This document shows, one piece after another, positions 1 to 8,919 of a DNA stretch of 64,000 nt (position 1 is the first letter of the stretch; each line of letters starts with the position of its first letter). The notes under the pieces were generated by a model. The model saw nothing but the letters and a program-made list of their open reading frames with translations. It had not been told where the DNA came from and did not search any database. Made by a program: the position numbers and the translations under genes. The stretch comes from Kastovskya adunca ATA6-11-RM4 (GTDB lineage: Bacteria > Cyanobacteriota > Cyanobacteriia > Cyanobacteriales > Coleofasciculaceae): positions 181,020-245,019 of the forward strand of contig JAHHHJ010000006.1 of NCBI GenBank assembly GCA_019359445.1. The letters run 5' to 3'.

Positions 1-53
1 GAAAACCTTTCTTTTTCTTTCATACCTTTTTTAGTCAACTATATCTAACATGA

Positions 54-1379
54 CTATTTGGACAAAACAGTTTTATAAGCAGCAATTGTCTCACGAGTAC
101 ACTTTTCCCAGCTAAAGTTCTGGGCTTGTTCTAGCGATTTCATTGACATAGTCTCTCGTAAAGATGGACTGTTGTAAATTTTTAACATACTTTGACACAA
201 TTCATCACTATCTGTAGGATCAACCATAATTCCTGCATCCCCAACTACTTCAGGAAGAGAGGATGTATTTGAGGTAATCACTGGGACACCACACTGCATT
301 GCTTCTAAAGGTGGAAGACCAAATCCTTCATAAAAAGACGGATATACGAATGCCAGGGCATTACTATAAATTGCAGCTAAGTCCTCATCCGCTACACGTC
401 CTGTAAGGATTATTCGGTTCTTCAGGAAGTTTTGTTTAGAAATTTCTTCCAAAATTTTGTCGTAGTCCCAACCTTTGCTGCCGACTAATACAAGGTATAG
501 ATCTTGTATATTTTGTTCTTGAACTAACCTAGCAAAGCATTGAATGACACGATCGATGTTCTTTCTAGGTTCTAATGTACTTAAACTCAAAATGTATGGC
601 TCATTAGGAATACCATATTTATTGCGAACAAAGTCAAGCTTTTCAGAAAGTCTACATTGATAGAAAGTTTTTGATGCCGCTGCCAAGGGAGTAACAAAAA
701 CTCTCTCAGGATCAATCGCTAAATAGTTACATAGATCATTTTTAGTCGCATAAGATATACAAATTATCCAATCTTTGCTGATGTCTAAACTTTTTAAGGA
801 ACGATAAATGATATGATTTTCTATATCCGTTGTTTCTTTTAAACCAAAAAATTGAGGATAAAGAATTGGAATAATATCACAGATAGTTGAAATTTTGCTG
901 ATCTTATTTACTTGCTCCATCTGCTGAGGAATTGGATAGTAGTTGAAGTGAATTATGTCAGCTTCATCTAAAAGACTTCCATACATTAACTGAGAATATT
1001 TGCTGATTGTAGTTTTAGTCTTGTCTAAAGATTGTTTTAACTCTGCAAGTAAAGACTTGTAATCTGATTGCTTATTAAGTGAGTCGCTAATTTTTGCGTA
1101 AATTTCAAGCATTGCATTTAGCTCACTTAATTTGCCAGAAAAATTTGTCATAAAGTTGGAGTGAGCTAAAGGAACTCCTCTAAACTGTGGATTTGAGTCT
1201 AAGTATTCTAAACAAGCCTTGATAATTTGGAAAGATGGACTACCACAAAAAGTTAAACTACACTCTTCGGAGGTTGCTAAACCGTAAGCAACATTTTCGA
1301 CAACTCTAGCAACGCCCGTTCGAGCAAGAGGATTATGCTGACCTATCCCAAGAACTGATATATCATAAAGAACTTTCAT
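54..1379 (-). CDS. GT4-family glycosyltransferase
   Basis: A 441-residue cytoplasmic or membrane-associated glycosyltransferase of the GT-B fold, family GT4. It probably transfers a nucleotide-activated sugar in polysaccharide or lipopolysaccharide assembly. The C-terminal half has the family signature: a LEPRKN segment near residue 270, a VLVGSKGWDY segment near 300, and an E-x7-E motif (YEGFGLPPLEA, Glu about 351 and 359) followed by GVPVITS. The N-terminal half is diverged and carries a predicted helical stretch near 90-130. The gene starts with ATG at 1379 and faces away from the rest of the window, so its operon partners lie off the left edge. Its DNA is visibly more AT-rich and poorer in HIP1 sites than its neighbours, which is common for surface-polysaccharide genes acquired by transfer. 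The substrate is unknown. Confidence 0.88.
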   Translation of the reverse strand: MKVLYDISVLGIGQHNPLARTGVARVVENVAYGLATSEECSLTFCGSPSFQIIKACLEYLDSNPQFRGVPLAHSNFMTNFSGKLSELNAMLEIYAKISDSLNKQSDYKSLLAELKQSLDKTKTTISKYSQLMYGSLLDEADIIHFNYYPIPQQMEQVNKISKISTICDIIPILYPQFFGLKETTDIENHIIYRSLKSLDISKDWIICISYATKNDLCNYLAIDPERVFVTPLAAASKTFYQCRLSEKLDFVRNKYGIPNEPYILSLSTLEPRKNIDRVIQCFARLVQEQNIQDLYLVLVGSKGWDYDKILEEISKQNFLKNRIILTGRVADEDLAAIYSNALAFVYPSFYEGFGLPPLEAMQCGVPVITSNTSSLPEVVGDAGIMVDPTDSDELCQSMLKIYNSPSLRETMSMKSLEQAQNFSWEKCTRETIAAYKTVLSK

Positions 1380-1658
1380 AAACTCTTCCTAGAACAACAA
1401 ACCGTTAAATTAATGAATAGGCAATGCTTGTATTGGTTGTTCTTACGTCAATCCAAGCTAATGGCGCGACAAGCTTAAAGTACTGGGTAGAAGTAATATC
1501 AAATAATCTTTAATTCTAAGATTTGAAGGTTCAGTCAACCTAACAAATTAAACGGGATGCACCACTACATCTATTTCATCATTTTAGGCGTGGCACGTCA
1601 CTATTTTGAGCTAAGTGACAAAATCAGGTAAGTGTAGGTAGGTTGGTTACTCTTTCCC

Positions 1659-2045
1659 TCACTCCTTCTCGCTTACGCCTTCACTTCCCTCACCCACTTG
1701 CTGCTTCACTGCCGCTAACAGCGCTTTGTAACTTTCTTGCTCAGGATTCGTCTCAACGAGCTTCTCTAACGGTGCAACGGCACCTTGTAAGTCCCCAATC
1801 TCCAATCGCGCCTGTACTAGTCCCTGGAGCGCTGTTTGGTTCTCTGGCTCCCGCTGCAAGACTAGCTCGTATCCTTTTGCCTGATTTTCTAATTGCGCGA
1901 TCTGTGGGTTTGCTGCTGTCTCAGTGGCGGTAGAGGTTGGCTGGGCGTTCCCGAAGAGTCCGACAAGCCCAAAGACTGTAGAGCCAAGGAAGGCAAAGGC
2001 TGAAAATAAGATCAGGATTTGCTGGAGCGGTTTTTTTTCAGACAT
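1659..2045 (-). CDS. Membrane-anchored TPR-like protein
   Basis: A 128-residue protein with one N-terminal membrane anchor (about residues 10-30, hydrophobic run after MSEKKPLQQ). A short Thr/Ala linker and two TPR-like helical pairs follow (GYELVLQREPENQTAL, then LEKLVETNPEQESYKAL). The ATG at 2045 is preferred over an upstream start at 2111, because the extra 22 residues look non-coding and the hydrophobic anchor then sits at the N terminus. Proteins of this shape are common in cyanobacteria and are thought to mediate protein contacts at the thylakoid or plasma membrane. No specific function can be assigned. It is separated from the recombinase gene upstream by about 150 bases containing two HIP1 sites. 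Confidence 0.75.
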   Translation of the reverse strand: MSEKKPLQQILILFSAFAFLGSTVFGLVGLFGNAQPTSTATETAANPQIAQLENQAKGYELVLQREPENQTALQGLVQARLEIGDLQGAVAPLEKLVETNPEQESYKALLAAVKQQVGEGSEGVSEKE

Positions 2046-2191
2046 CGGTTGGTGGGTGGCTGTGTAAGAAAGTAAACACGTTAGTTGACTCGCTACTCTT
2101 AACTTACCCAATCCTTGATCAGATGCGATCGCCCCTCAAAATTTTCTTAACGTTAACGAAGCGCGATCGCATTCTAAAAAAGGCTAGTCAA

Positions 2192-3505
2192 TTAGAAAAT
2201 AAACACAAGTCGCAACTGCCACTCTTTTCCCTGGCGAGTTAATTCGATTTGCTGGATGAACTCTCGAAAATAAAATCGACGCTCTGGTTCTGAGAGATCG
2301 AGCCAAAACTGAGGCAGAGAAATCGCTTGGGCAAGTTCTCGCAAATTCACAGGAGGGAGGGCGGCGAGTTGAGTTTGCAGTTGGGAAATTTCCGTGCGGA
2401 GTTTGTAGGTACGTAAGTCTGACGTTTCCGCATCCAGCACGCCAGTGGCTGTCAGCTCGGGTAGCTGGTTAATAATGTCTTGCTTGCTACTAATTTGGAC
2501 GGTGAGCGATCGCTTAATTCCATCAATTCCTGGTAGATTCATCTCTGCCACCGCACGGGGTAAATCGATCGTAATGCGCTCAATTGTCTGTTCCAGGATG
2601 GACTCGTAAGGTAGGGCGCGGCATTTAGGACGTTTCGGGCAGTTGAGGGGGCGCAGGTAGAGATATTCGGTATCTGTGCGAGGTCTGGTGACGCGGGTAA
2701 CGCCCATCGGAGACTGGCACTCGCCACAAATGACCAAACCCGCTAGAGAACGCGGGGCGCTGGCGGTACGAGGTGGCATACTGCGGTTTCGCCGCAGCAG
2801 TCGGTCAATTTGTGCCGCTTCTTCCTTGGACATCAGCGGGACATGGGTATCGGAGATGACTTGATTGTTTTGATAGGCAAGATTACCCCGATACACGGGA
2901 TTCGTCAGCCAGCGGCGTCCGGTTGAGACGGAAATTTTTTTGCTGTATTTTTTCTCCAAATACCGCACCGCGCCCCGTAAAGAGCCATAGAGGATGAATT
3001 GTTCAAAGAAATCTTTAACGACAGGGGCGGTACTACGATCGAGAAGGTAACGGTCTTTCCCTCGTCGGTAGCCGTAGGGGGCTTTTCCTGGCGGTGGCAG
3101 GGCTTTGAGGCGATTGCGAGCATGTCCCTGGCGGATGCGGCGGCTGCTAGCTTCTTGCTGCATCTCTTTGAGCAGCTTGAGCAAACCCACCTGAGTATTG
3201 GTATGGGTGAGGGCTGCCGTTAGGGGTGACGAACTGTAGGATTGTTCGGTGGCAACGATTTGGACACCCAGGGCTTCAATTTGTACGAGGCGATCGCTTA
3301 CGTCCTCCACAGAGTCACCCAGTTCTTCCAAACGTCGAATTAACAGATACTCCGCCGCTACAGTTTGGCAATCCTCAATCAACTGCTGTAGCTGCTGACG
3401 CCCGCCCATATCTTGATACACCTGCTCTACTTCCCAACCCCAAATTGACGGCTCGGATGGCGGCTCTAAGAGGGGATCGCTGTAGAGGTAGGCAATGATT
3501 TTCAT
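2192..3505 (-). CDS. xisF-like: XisF-like large serine recombinase
   Basis: A 437-residue site-specific recombinase of the large serine family, resembling XisF of the Nostoc fdxN excision system. The N-terminal resolvase domain has the candidate nucleophile Ser9 (YLYSDP) and a helix (RRLEELGDS, about 57-65) matching the conserved RLDRLGRS region. The central recombinase domain begins near GKAPYGYRRG (about 137). A zinc-ribbon segment follows (CGEC, later CPKRPKC), then a C-terminal coiled coil (about 335-385). Such proteins excise or invert DNA between short directly or inversely repeated sites. No matching recombination sites or element boundaries are visible around it. It may act on an element elsewhere or be a relic. 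Divergent to it lies a possible 59-codon ORF. Confidence 0.85.
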   Translation of the reverse strand: MKIIAYLYSDPLLEPPSEPSIWGWEVEQVYQDMGGRQQLQQLIEDCQTVAAEYLLIRRLEELGDSVEDVSDRLVQIEALGVQIVATEQSYSSSPLTAALTHTNTQVGLLKLLKEMQQEASSRRIRQGHARNRLKALPPPGKAPYGYRRGKDRYLLDRSTAPVVKDFFEQFILYGSLRGAVRYLEKKYSKKISVSTGRRWLTNPVYRGNLAYQNNQVISDTHVPLMSKEEAAQIDRLLRRNRSMPPRTASAPRSLAGLVICGECQSPMGVTRVTRPRTDTEYLYLRPLNCPKRPKCRALPYESILEQTIERITIDLPRAVAEMNLPGIDGIKRSLTVQISSKQDIINQLPELTATGVLDAETSDLRTYKLRTEISQLQTQLAALPPVNLRELAQAISLPQFWLDLSEPERRFYFREFIQQIELTRQGKEWQLRLVFIF

Positions 3506-3546
3506 CGCAGAACCCAGCTACTCAGACGATTCAAAATATATAAGCC

Positions 3547-3726
3547 ATGCTCACGATTGAGAAACCAAAACACATCAGACAGCCCATATTTCAGCCTGTC
3601 TGGGAGAGTTTGAACCATCGCCTGATTGTGCAGTTGAAACGCAGAGGAACGCTCATGTTGGCGCAAAGTTACATAGAGGAGTTCAGTTGGTTTTCGTTGT
3701 ATGCGGTTGCTGGGTGTCGCCTTTGA
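3547..3726 (+). CDS. Possible short protein, 59 aa
   Basis: An open frame of 59 codons from ATG 3547 to TGA 3724-3726, divergent from the recombinase gene. The product begins MLTIEKPKHIRQP and is basic and hydrophobic with no recognised domain. There is no good Shine-Dalgarno sequence. It is reported because it fills almost the whole intergenic stretch of 236 bases and has a plausible amino-acid composition. It may still be a chance ORF. Confidence 0.3.
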   Translation: MLTIEKPKHIRQPIFQPVWESLNHRLIVQLKRRGTLMLAQSYIEEFSWFSLYAVAGCRL

Positions 3727-3741
3727 GTAAGGGATGGAAGA

Positions 3742-4110
3742 TCAACTCGCAGATACCTGAGTCAACTCAACGATATTGCTGTCAGGGTCTTGGGTAAACA
3801 GGGCTGCACGACCAGAAGCACTCATCTGTACGGGACAGTTGTTTGCTAGCAGTTTCTCTTTGGCGGCATCCAGATTCGTTACGCCTAGAGCAAAATGGGG
3901 ATTACGTCCCCACTTTTCATTATGTCGCTCAACTGCAAGACCGGGATGAAGGATTAAGTGTAATTGGAACTGACTGATCTGATACCAGGTACCGGGGTAC
4001 TTCAGAGATCGGTCTATTTTTTCTAACCCCAACACATTGCCATAAAAATTCTCTGATCGTTCTAAGTCAGAAACAAGAATTGCCGTATGAAGACACTGAG
4101 TAATTTCCAT
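3742..4110 (-). CDS. VOC (glyoxalase/dioxygenase superfamily) protein
   Basis: A 122-residue single-domain member of the vicinal oxygen chelate superfamily, with two beta-alpha-beta-beta-beta modules. The usual metal-ligand positions are visible: His in CLHTAILVSD (about residue 7), His in QLHLILHPG (about 51), His in NPHFALGV (about 70) and Glu in NIVELTQ (about 115). It probably binds a divalent metal and acts on a small molecule, as glyoxalases and fosfomycin-resistance-type enzymes do. The substrate cannot be read from the sequence. The ATG at 4110 fits the family N terminus. The next gene upstream on the same strand starts at 4554. Confidence 0.85.
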   Translation of the reverse strand: MEITQCLHTAILVSDLERSENFYGNVLGLEKIDRSLKYPGTWYQISQFQLHLILHPGLAVERHNEKWGRNPHFALGVTNLDAAKEKLLANNCPVQMSASGRAALFTQDPDSNIVELTQVSAS

Positions 4111-4161
4111 AGCAATTGATAAAGAGTACTGTTCAAAATCTGAGTGTGAAAGACAACAGGA

Positions 4162-4554
4162 CTACCCTCCACAGGATCTCAGTAACCAGCCAATGACGAT
4201 CCCCAGCCCTCCAAAGCGGACGGCTTGCCAAAATGGTTCTTTCAAGCTTCCCCAAGAAAACAAGCGGCTTTCTAAATTGAGTTCTATCGTCTCTAATTCG
4301 GTTTTAATTCGCTTTAATTCAGCCTTTAATGGCTGTCGCTGACTGATGGGGAGCCGTTGTTCTTTCTTAATTTGTTTTTGACGCTGTTGTAGTTCATTCT
4401 GCCGTTGCTGATCGCGCTGAATCTGAGCAAAACGTTCTTTCAGGTCAATGAGCGATCGCTCGGCGGCGGCGATCGCCTGTTCAATGTCGGCTTCATTGAG
4501 GTGGGGATCAGAGCTGGTGGCGGATGGCTCTGACGGTTCTTGAGGCGTTTTCAT
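4162..4554 (-). CDS. Coiled-coil protein with C-terminal membrane anchor
   Basis: A 130-residue protein starting MKTPQEPSEPS at ATG 4554. A Pro/Ser-rich N terminus leads into a long charged Glu/Gln/Lys/Arg helix (about 25-100, typical coiled coil). One C-terminal hydrophobic segment ends in GLGIVIGWLLRSCGG, suggesting tail anchoring. It has no recognised domain. The start is chosen because the longer reading frame would overlap the divergent gene at 4598. The two genes share a promoter region of only 43 bases. Function is unknown. The shape suggests a membrane-tethered scaffold or spacer. Confidence 0.7.
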   Translation of the reverse strand: MKTPQEPSEPSATSSDPHLNEADIEQAIAAAERSLIDLKERFAQIQRDQQRQNELQQRQKQIKKEQRLPISQRQPLKAELKRIKTELETIELNLESRLFSWGSLKEPFWQAVRFGGLGIVIGWLLRSCGG

Positions 4555-4597
4555 GCAGGCAGAGTACAGTAAAAATAAACCTACGTGTGCCTTCAGT

Positions 4598-4882
4598 ATG
4601 CCTGAATCAACCCAAGTTACCAAAGCTGATGCCTTGAATGCCTTGAGTACTCTGGAACTGGCTCAAGCTCTAGCAGAGCGTCTGGCGATCGCCCCGAATG
4701 ATTGGCACCGCTTGAAGTCTAACCGCAAAGCCCGCGCCAGCGAACAAGCTGCCGCCGCCTTGGTATTTCTCTTAAAAGATCACTCGGAAGACGCTCTTGC
4801 CCGCTTTCAGCAGGCGTCTGGATGGCTAGACCGCTCGATTTCTGCCCCACCTTGTCCAACTCACGGTTCCCGGAGCAACTAG
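4598..4882 (+). CDS. DUF6439-type cyanobacterial protein
   Basis: A 94-residue all-helical protein starting MPESTQVTKAD. The core (LSTLELAQALAERLAI, KARASEQAAAALVFLL, ASGWLDRSISAPPCPTHG) matches what I recall of the small cyanobacteria-restricted DUF6439 family. Its biochemical role is not known. The ATG at 4598 is preferred to one at 4553 because the extra 15 residues overlap the divergent gene. The stop at 4882 overlaps the stop of the convergent anti-sigma-type gene by four bases. The ends of both transcripts therefore overlap, with no room for a separate terminator. Confidence 0.75.
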   Translation: MPESTQVTKADALNALSTLELAQALAERLAIAPNDWHRLKSNRKARASEQAAAALVFLLKDHSEDALARFQQASGWLDRSISAPPCPTHGSRSN

Positions 4883-5319
4883 TGCAGTAAAGGAAGCCGG
4901 GAGCGGCTGTTGACGTCTTTACAGAGCCTCAATTCTGTTCCTTGGCAATTCCAGTGAACCTGATCAAAGATATGGCGGAGGAGACATAATCCTCTGCCAT
5001 TTTCTGCTTCTTCGTTAGGTAAATCTTCACTTTGACTCTCACAGGGAACGGCAAAACCCGACCCTTCGTCGGAAATAACCCACCAGTACTGTTCATCTTT
5101 TACCAAAAAATGAACGACTACCGTCTTACATGGGTCTAATTTATTACCGTGTTTTGCTGCATTTACCAACGCTTCTTGCAGCCCCAATCGCAGTTCAGGA
5201 TGCCAACGGGGAGGAATTTGTTCTAGCAACAAATCTAGAATTGGACAAAGGTAGAGGGTAGAAGCGAAGCTAATCGTGCCCCAGTCGCGTCTCACTGGAC
5301 GCAGTGATATAGCAATCAC
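4879..5319 (-). CDS. RsbW-type anti-sigma kinase (HATPase)
   Basis: A 146-residue GHKL ATPase of the anti-sigma regulatory factor family (HATPase_c_2). The N box is clear at EALVNAAKHGNKLD (about residues 48-61), the G1 box at SDEGSGFAV (about 83-91) and the G2 box at NGRGLCLLRHIFD (about 107-119). Family members phosphorylate an anti-sigma-factor antagonist or bind a sigma factor, acting in partner-switching stress circuits. No STAS antagonist or sigma factor is adjacent, so partners must be elsewhere. The ORF ends inside the last codons of the convergent DUF6439 gene. Confidence 0.85.
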   Translation of the reverse strand: MIAISLRPVRRDWGTISFASTLYLCPILDLLLEQIPPRWHPELRLGLQEALVNAAKHGNKLDPCKTVVVHFLVKDEQYWWVISDEGSGFAVPCESQSEDLPNEEAENGRGLCLLRHIFDQVHWNCQGTELRLCKDVNSRSRLPLLH

Positions 5320-5728
5320 TCAAAAACACCTCTAGGTCTTGTTTAGTGGACTTTAAAAACGCGCTCAGCCTCATGGCATACCTCGCGATCGCGGCGACTG
5401 CACTCTAACATTTGCTACTGAAGCTATACCTGCACCTGAGTTGTTTGCTCAGGAATAGATAAAGCTGATAGCGCTTAGGACTAACTCCTATAAAGTGCAA
5501 TTAATACCGCCTATTTAAACGAGAACTTCATTCGGATTTTGGAGCCTACCTGCACCCTTATTTTATATGTCTGGCCCAAAGAATGATTGCAAACGTTAAT
5601 AGATAATAACGAAATGCACTAACTTCTTTAATTTCGAGGCAGCAATGTTCTTCTATTACTAATAAAAGAACCTGTCTCCTCCATAATACCGAAGTTTCTC
5701 CTTAAATACCAGACTACTGTCTCAAACC
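5320..5728. other. Intergenic stretch, no gene seen
   Basis: About 410 bases between the anti-sigma-type kinase and rlmD, both on the minus strand. It holds a HIP1 site near 5386 and otherwise AT-rich sequence. I see no coding frame, no convincing hairpin and no RNA gene. It probably carries the promoter of the kinase gene and the 3' end of rlmD. Confidence 0.5.
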
Positions 5729-7138
5729 TCAGCGTTGTAAGAAGGCAGCGCATTCAACGTGAGCGGTTTGAGGAAAGAAATCAGCGGGTTGGACAAAGGT
5801 TAATTGGTAGCCGCCTGATTGACATAACAGCTTGAGATCCCGCGCTAAAGTTGCAGGCTTACAACTTACGTAAACAATCTGCTTGGGTTGCAGTTGCAGG
5901 AGGGTTTCGATCACCGTGCGATCGCATCCCTTACGGGGTGGATCTAGTAAGACCACATCCGGTACGATCCCCAGTTGTGGCAGCAAGGTTTCCACCGATC
6001 CCGTCTTAAAGCTAACATTGGCGATCGCATTACGTTCGGCATTGAGTTGTGCTTGCTCCACAGATGCCGCTTGCACCTCCAAACCAATCGCCTCTCGTAC
6101 CCGCTGTGCCAAAGGCAGCGTAAACGTTCCAATGCCACAGTAGGCATCGAATAACACCTCATTACCTTGAAGGGAAAGCTTCTCTTCAATTACCTTTAAC
6201 AGCGCCTCTGCTGCTTCCGTATTGACTTGAAAAAACGTCTCTGGCAAAAGCTGGAACTCTAAGCCAGCAAATTCCTCTAGCAAATAAGGCTCGCCCGCCA
6301 CACAACGCGTTTCGGAGCCAAAGATGGCATTAGTACGCTCCGAGTTGCAATTGAGGAAGACACCCACCAGTTTTGGGTAGCGGGACAGCCAAGTTTGCGC
6401 TTGGGCTTCAATATCGCCTAAGTTCCAACTTGTGGTCACCAATGTCAGCAGCATCTCACCTGTCCGGCGTCCAATCCGCAGCGATAGGTGACGCAGCCGT
6501 CCCTGGTGACGACGTTCGTCATAGATTGACCATCCCCGTTGCTCAATGTCCTGTTTAATCTCAGCCAACAGCGGGTTCAATCGGACATCTTGCACGGGAC
6601 ATTGATTGAGGTTAACGAGCTGGTGGCTGCCTTTTTGGTAATATCCGGCTTGTACCTGACCGCTAGCGGAACGTTTTAGAGGATAAGTGGCTTTGTTGCG
6701 ATAGGCAAGAAAATCGTCACCACTTAGGATGGGGGCGACGGGGACGGCGGTAAAGCCACCAATGCGTTCCAACGCTTGCACCACTAAATTTTGCTTCGCC
6801 ACACGTTGATACTCATAATCAACATGTTGCCACTGACAGCCACCGCACTTATCAGCAACGATGCAGTGGGCTCGGATGCGATGAGGAGATGGCTCCAGAA
6901 GTTGGTGCAGCTTACCTGTAGCATAGTTGGATTTGACATTCAGCAGGCGAACTAAAACGCGATCGCCACTCACCGTATCGGGTACAAACACCACCCGCTT
7001 CCCTAAACGTCCCACCCCATCACCGGAATCACTGAGATCGGTGATGGTCACCTCTACCAACTGACCTTGTTGGCAAGGCTCAGAAGCGGGATCAAAATCA
7101 AGTTTATTTGTCTTATCTGGTGGTTGAGTTACAGACAC
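5729..7138 (-). CDS. rlmD: 23S rRNA (uracil-C5)-methyltransferase RlmD
   Basis: A 469-residue SAM-dependent RNA methyltransferase of the RumA/TrmA family, which makes 5-methyluridine in 23S rRNA. A TRAM RNA-binding domain (about 22-80) is followed by a 4Fe-4S cluster motif (CIVADKCGGCQW, about 92-103, with a further Cys in NQCPVQ). The Rossmann methyltransferase has FDAYCGIGTFTLPLA (SAM loop), DPPRKGCD and the nucleophilic Cys in YVSCKPATLARD. All catalytic elements are intact. RlmC and RlmD are not separated securely without phylogeny, and one enzyme may do both jobs in cyanobacteria. The gene is divergent from apcD with a 78-base shared promoter region. Confidence 0.92.
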   Translation of the reverse strand: MSVTQPPDKTNKLDFDPASEPCQQGQLVEVTITDLSDSGDGVGRLGKRVVFVPDTVSGDRVLVRLLNVKSNYATGKLHQLLEPSPHRIRAHCIVADKCGGCQWQHVDYEYQRVAKQNLVVQALERIGGFTAVPVAPILSGDDFLAYRNKATYPLKRSASGQVQAGYYQKGSHQLVNLNQCPVQDVRLNPLLAEIKQDIEQRGWSIYDERRHQGRLRHLSLRIGRRTGEMLLTLVTTSWNLGDIEAQAQTWLSRYPKLVGVFLNCNSERTNAIFGSETRCVAGEPYLLEEFAGLEFQLLPETFFQVNTEAAEALLKVIEEKLSLQGNEVLFDAYCGIGTFTLPLAQRVREAIGLEVQAASVEQAQLNAERNAIANVSFKTGSVETLLPQLGIVPDVVLLDPPRKGCDRTVIETLLQLQPKQIVYVSCKPATLARDLKLLCQSGGYQLTFVQPADFFPQTAHVECAAFLQR

Positions 7139-7216
7139 CGTACTTTCCTCTCTTTCTTTGTGTCGCCGTGAATCGTTAAACTACAGAAGTTACCTGAGTT
7201 AACCAAACCCCATAGT

Positions 7217-7702
7217 ATGAGTGTAGTTAGCCAAGTTATTCTCCAAGCCGACGACCAACTCCGTTATCCCAGCTCCGGCGAACTCAAAAATATCCAAGAG
7301 TTCTTGCAAACTGGGGTGCAGCGGATGCGGATTGCGTCCACGTTAGCGGAAAACGAAAAAAAGATTGTTCAACAAGCCAGCAAACAGCTTTGGCAGAAAC
7401 GCCCGGACTTTATTGCTCCGGGGGGGAATGCCTACGGCGAACGTCAACGAGCCTTGTGTCTGCGTGACTACGGCTGGTACCTCCGGCTGATCACCTACGG
7501 ACTCTTGTCTGGTGACAAAGAACCAATTGAAAAAATTGGTTTAGTTGGCGTGCGGGAAATGTACAACTCCCTCGGCGTCCCTGTAGCTGGTATGGCTGAA
7601 TCAATCCGTTGCTTGAAAAATGCTTCTCTCGGTTTACTAAGTGAGGATGAGGCTAAAACAGCCGCACCTTACTTCGACTACATTATTCAAGCCATGTCGT
7701 GA
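7217..7702 (+). CDS. apcD: Allophycocyanin alpha-B subunit ApcD
   Basis: A 161-residue phycobiliprotein. The N terminus ([19 protein letters not shown]) and the general pattern identify ApcD, the terminal emitter of the phycobilisome core that hands energy chiefly to photosystem I or II reaction centres. The phycocyanobilin-binding Cys81 sits in the conserved [12 protein letters not shown] helix, and NAYGERQ precedes it. Full length and intact. It stands alone, as apcD usually does, away from apcABC. A strong hairpin immediately follows the stop codon. The 78-base gap to divergent rlmD holds its promoter. Confidence 0.95.
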   Translation: MSVVSQVILQADDQLRYPSSGELKNIQEFLQTGVQRMRIASTLAENEKKIVQQASKQLWQKRPDFIAPGGNAYGERQRALCLRDYGWYLRLITYGLLSGDKEPIEKIGLVGVREMYNSLGVPVAGMAESIRCLKNASLGLLSEDEAKTAAPYFDYIIQAMS

Positions 7703-7707
7703 TATCC

Positions 7708-7739
7708 TCCCCCACCATAATCTCTGATTTGGTGGGGGA
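7708..7739 (+). terminator. Hairpin after apcD
   Basis: A perfect 10-bp stem, TCCCCCACCA (7708-7717) with TGGTGGGGGA (7730-7739), begins six bases after the apcD stop codon. There is no long T run after it, so it may act as a terminator or as an RNA 3'-end stabiliser. Confidence 0.7.
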
Positions 7740-8346
7740 TTCCCTGGAATTACTTCTAGGGTTTCCTGGTTACTCTCTGGCGAGATTGCGCCACTTCCCA
7801 CATCAAATAAATTTCCTGCTTGTGCTTGCGTATGTTTGATCTTCAGCGATACCGCTGGAGTCTCTTTTTTTTGGGGAGATTTATTTCCTCAAAGACAAAT
7901 GCTAACAAAAAACCGACAGTCTCTTGTGCAGAACCTGTCGGCTGGTTGTGTGTTCCCTATTGATGACTCGGCTAGAGTTCAGTCGCCTTTTAGTATGACC
8001 ACATGGTAAGGATCTGATGGAGATCTAGATCAGTAAGTCAGTGTGAATCCGATCACAGCCAAAAAAGAGGTGATTTTTCTCCCATAGCCATCCTCGATGA
8101 GTTAGGAAATATCTAGGGTTGCGGTGTAGGGGTGTATAGCTATATGCCCCTACCCAAGAGTTTGCCAATGATCTAGAACGGCTATAGTCTCTAGTGTTCC
8201 TACTATTTTCTTCTCAATACAGGCAACTTTCCTCTTTCTCTGTTTTACAACTTTTGAAAATGGGTTGATTTCGATGGCAACAATCTGTACAAGTTAGGTT
8301 GTGGTTTAGTGGTGAGAACGCTTATTGCCCACCAGCACCGCAACAA
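7740..8346. other. Long intergenic stretch with one hairpin
   Basis: About 600 bases between apcD and a membrane-protein gene. It contains an inverted repeat CCGACAG/CTGTCGG (7913-7919 and 7935-7941). An A-rich run precedes it on the plus strand, so it reads as a terminator in the minus direction although no minus gene ends there. No open frame is convincing. The length and hairpin leave room for a small RNA, which I cannot demonstrate. Confidence 0.4.
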
Positions 8347-8838
8347 ATGGCATTTATCAAGAACCTGCCACGATTTTCTCTAATACTGCTCCTGTTTACG
8401 TACAGTATCTTTGGTTGGTTGTTATCCGCTGTCGAAGTGTCTCCTTGGACATGGTTGATGGGTGCGGTGTATGTTTTACTGATTGCCTCAGCGCTAACGG
8501 CTCCTTTAACACTGATGAAAAGCGTGTTTGGGGCTTGGCTAGAGTCAGATACTAGAGCGTTTCTTTCTATAGTCGTCGGGGCACTGATTAGTGTAATCAT
8601 CCTCAATTGGTTTGAAGTGTTTATGCGTATTTTGGTTTTAATTGCCGCTAGTACCCTGGCAAGACTAGATATGCAGACCGCTGGATATAAGGAATGGCCA
8701 GCTTTCTGGGTTTTAGCCATTGTTTCTATAGCTGGATTTGGATTAGGTATAGTGCTCCACCAGCTTGTTAATTTTTATCATTTGGCTAATTACCTACCGC
8801 AGATCTTTTTCTCGTCCTCCCAAGTATCGGGGGGGTGA
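8347..8838 (+). CDS. Four-helix integral membrane protein, unknown
   Basis: A 163-residue hydrophobic protein starting MAFIKNLPRFSLILLL at ATG 8347, with about four membrane segments (roughly 9-27, 33-57, 72-97, 117-140). The start is chosen because the upstream in-frame residues (ENAYCPPAPQQ) do not look like protein. No domain is recognised. Similar small membrane proteins of unknown function are widespread in cyanobacteria. It is convergent with the next gene, with an 80-base gap that contains a HIP1 site. Confidence 0.65.
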   Translation: MAFIKNLPRFSLILLLFTYSIFGWLLSAVEVSPWTWLMGAVYVLLIASALTAPLTLMKSVFGAWLESDTRAFLSIVVGALISVIILNWFEVFMRILVLIAASTLARLDMQTAGYKEWPAFWVLAIVSIAGFGLGIVLHQLVNFYHLANYLPQIFFSSSQVSGG

Positions 8839-8919
8839 AGGTTCTAGAATGCGGCATCAACTGCATCAGGGACGATAACTTGGTACGGTAGCCAAAAGAG
8901 GAGGCGATCGCTACAATAC

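Noticed and set aside
1643..1933. 96-codon plus-strand frame
   Set aside because: It is antisense to the TPR-like gene, which has better coding features.
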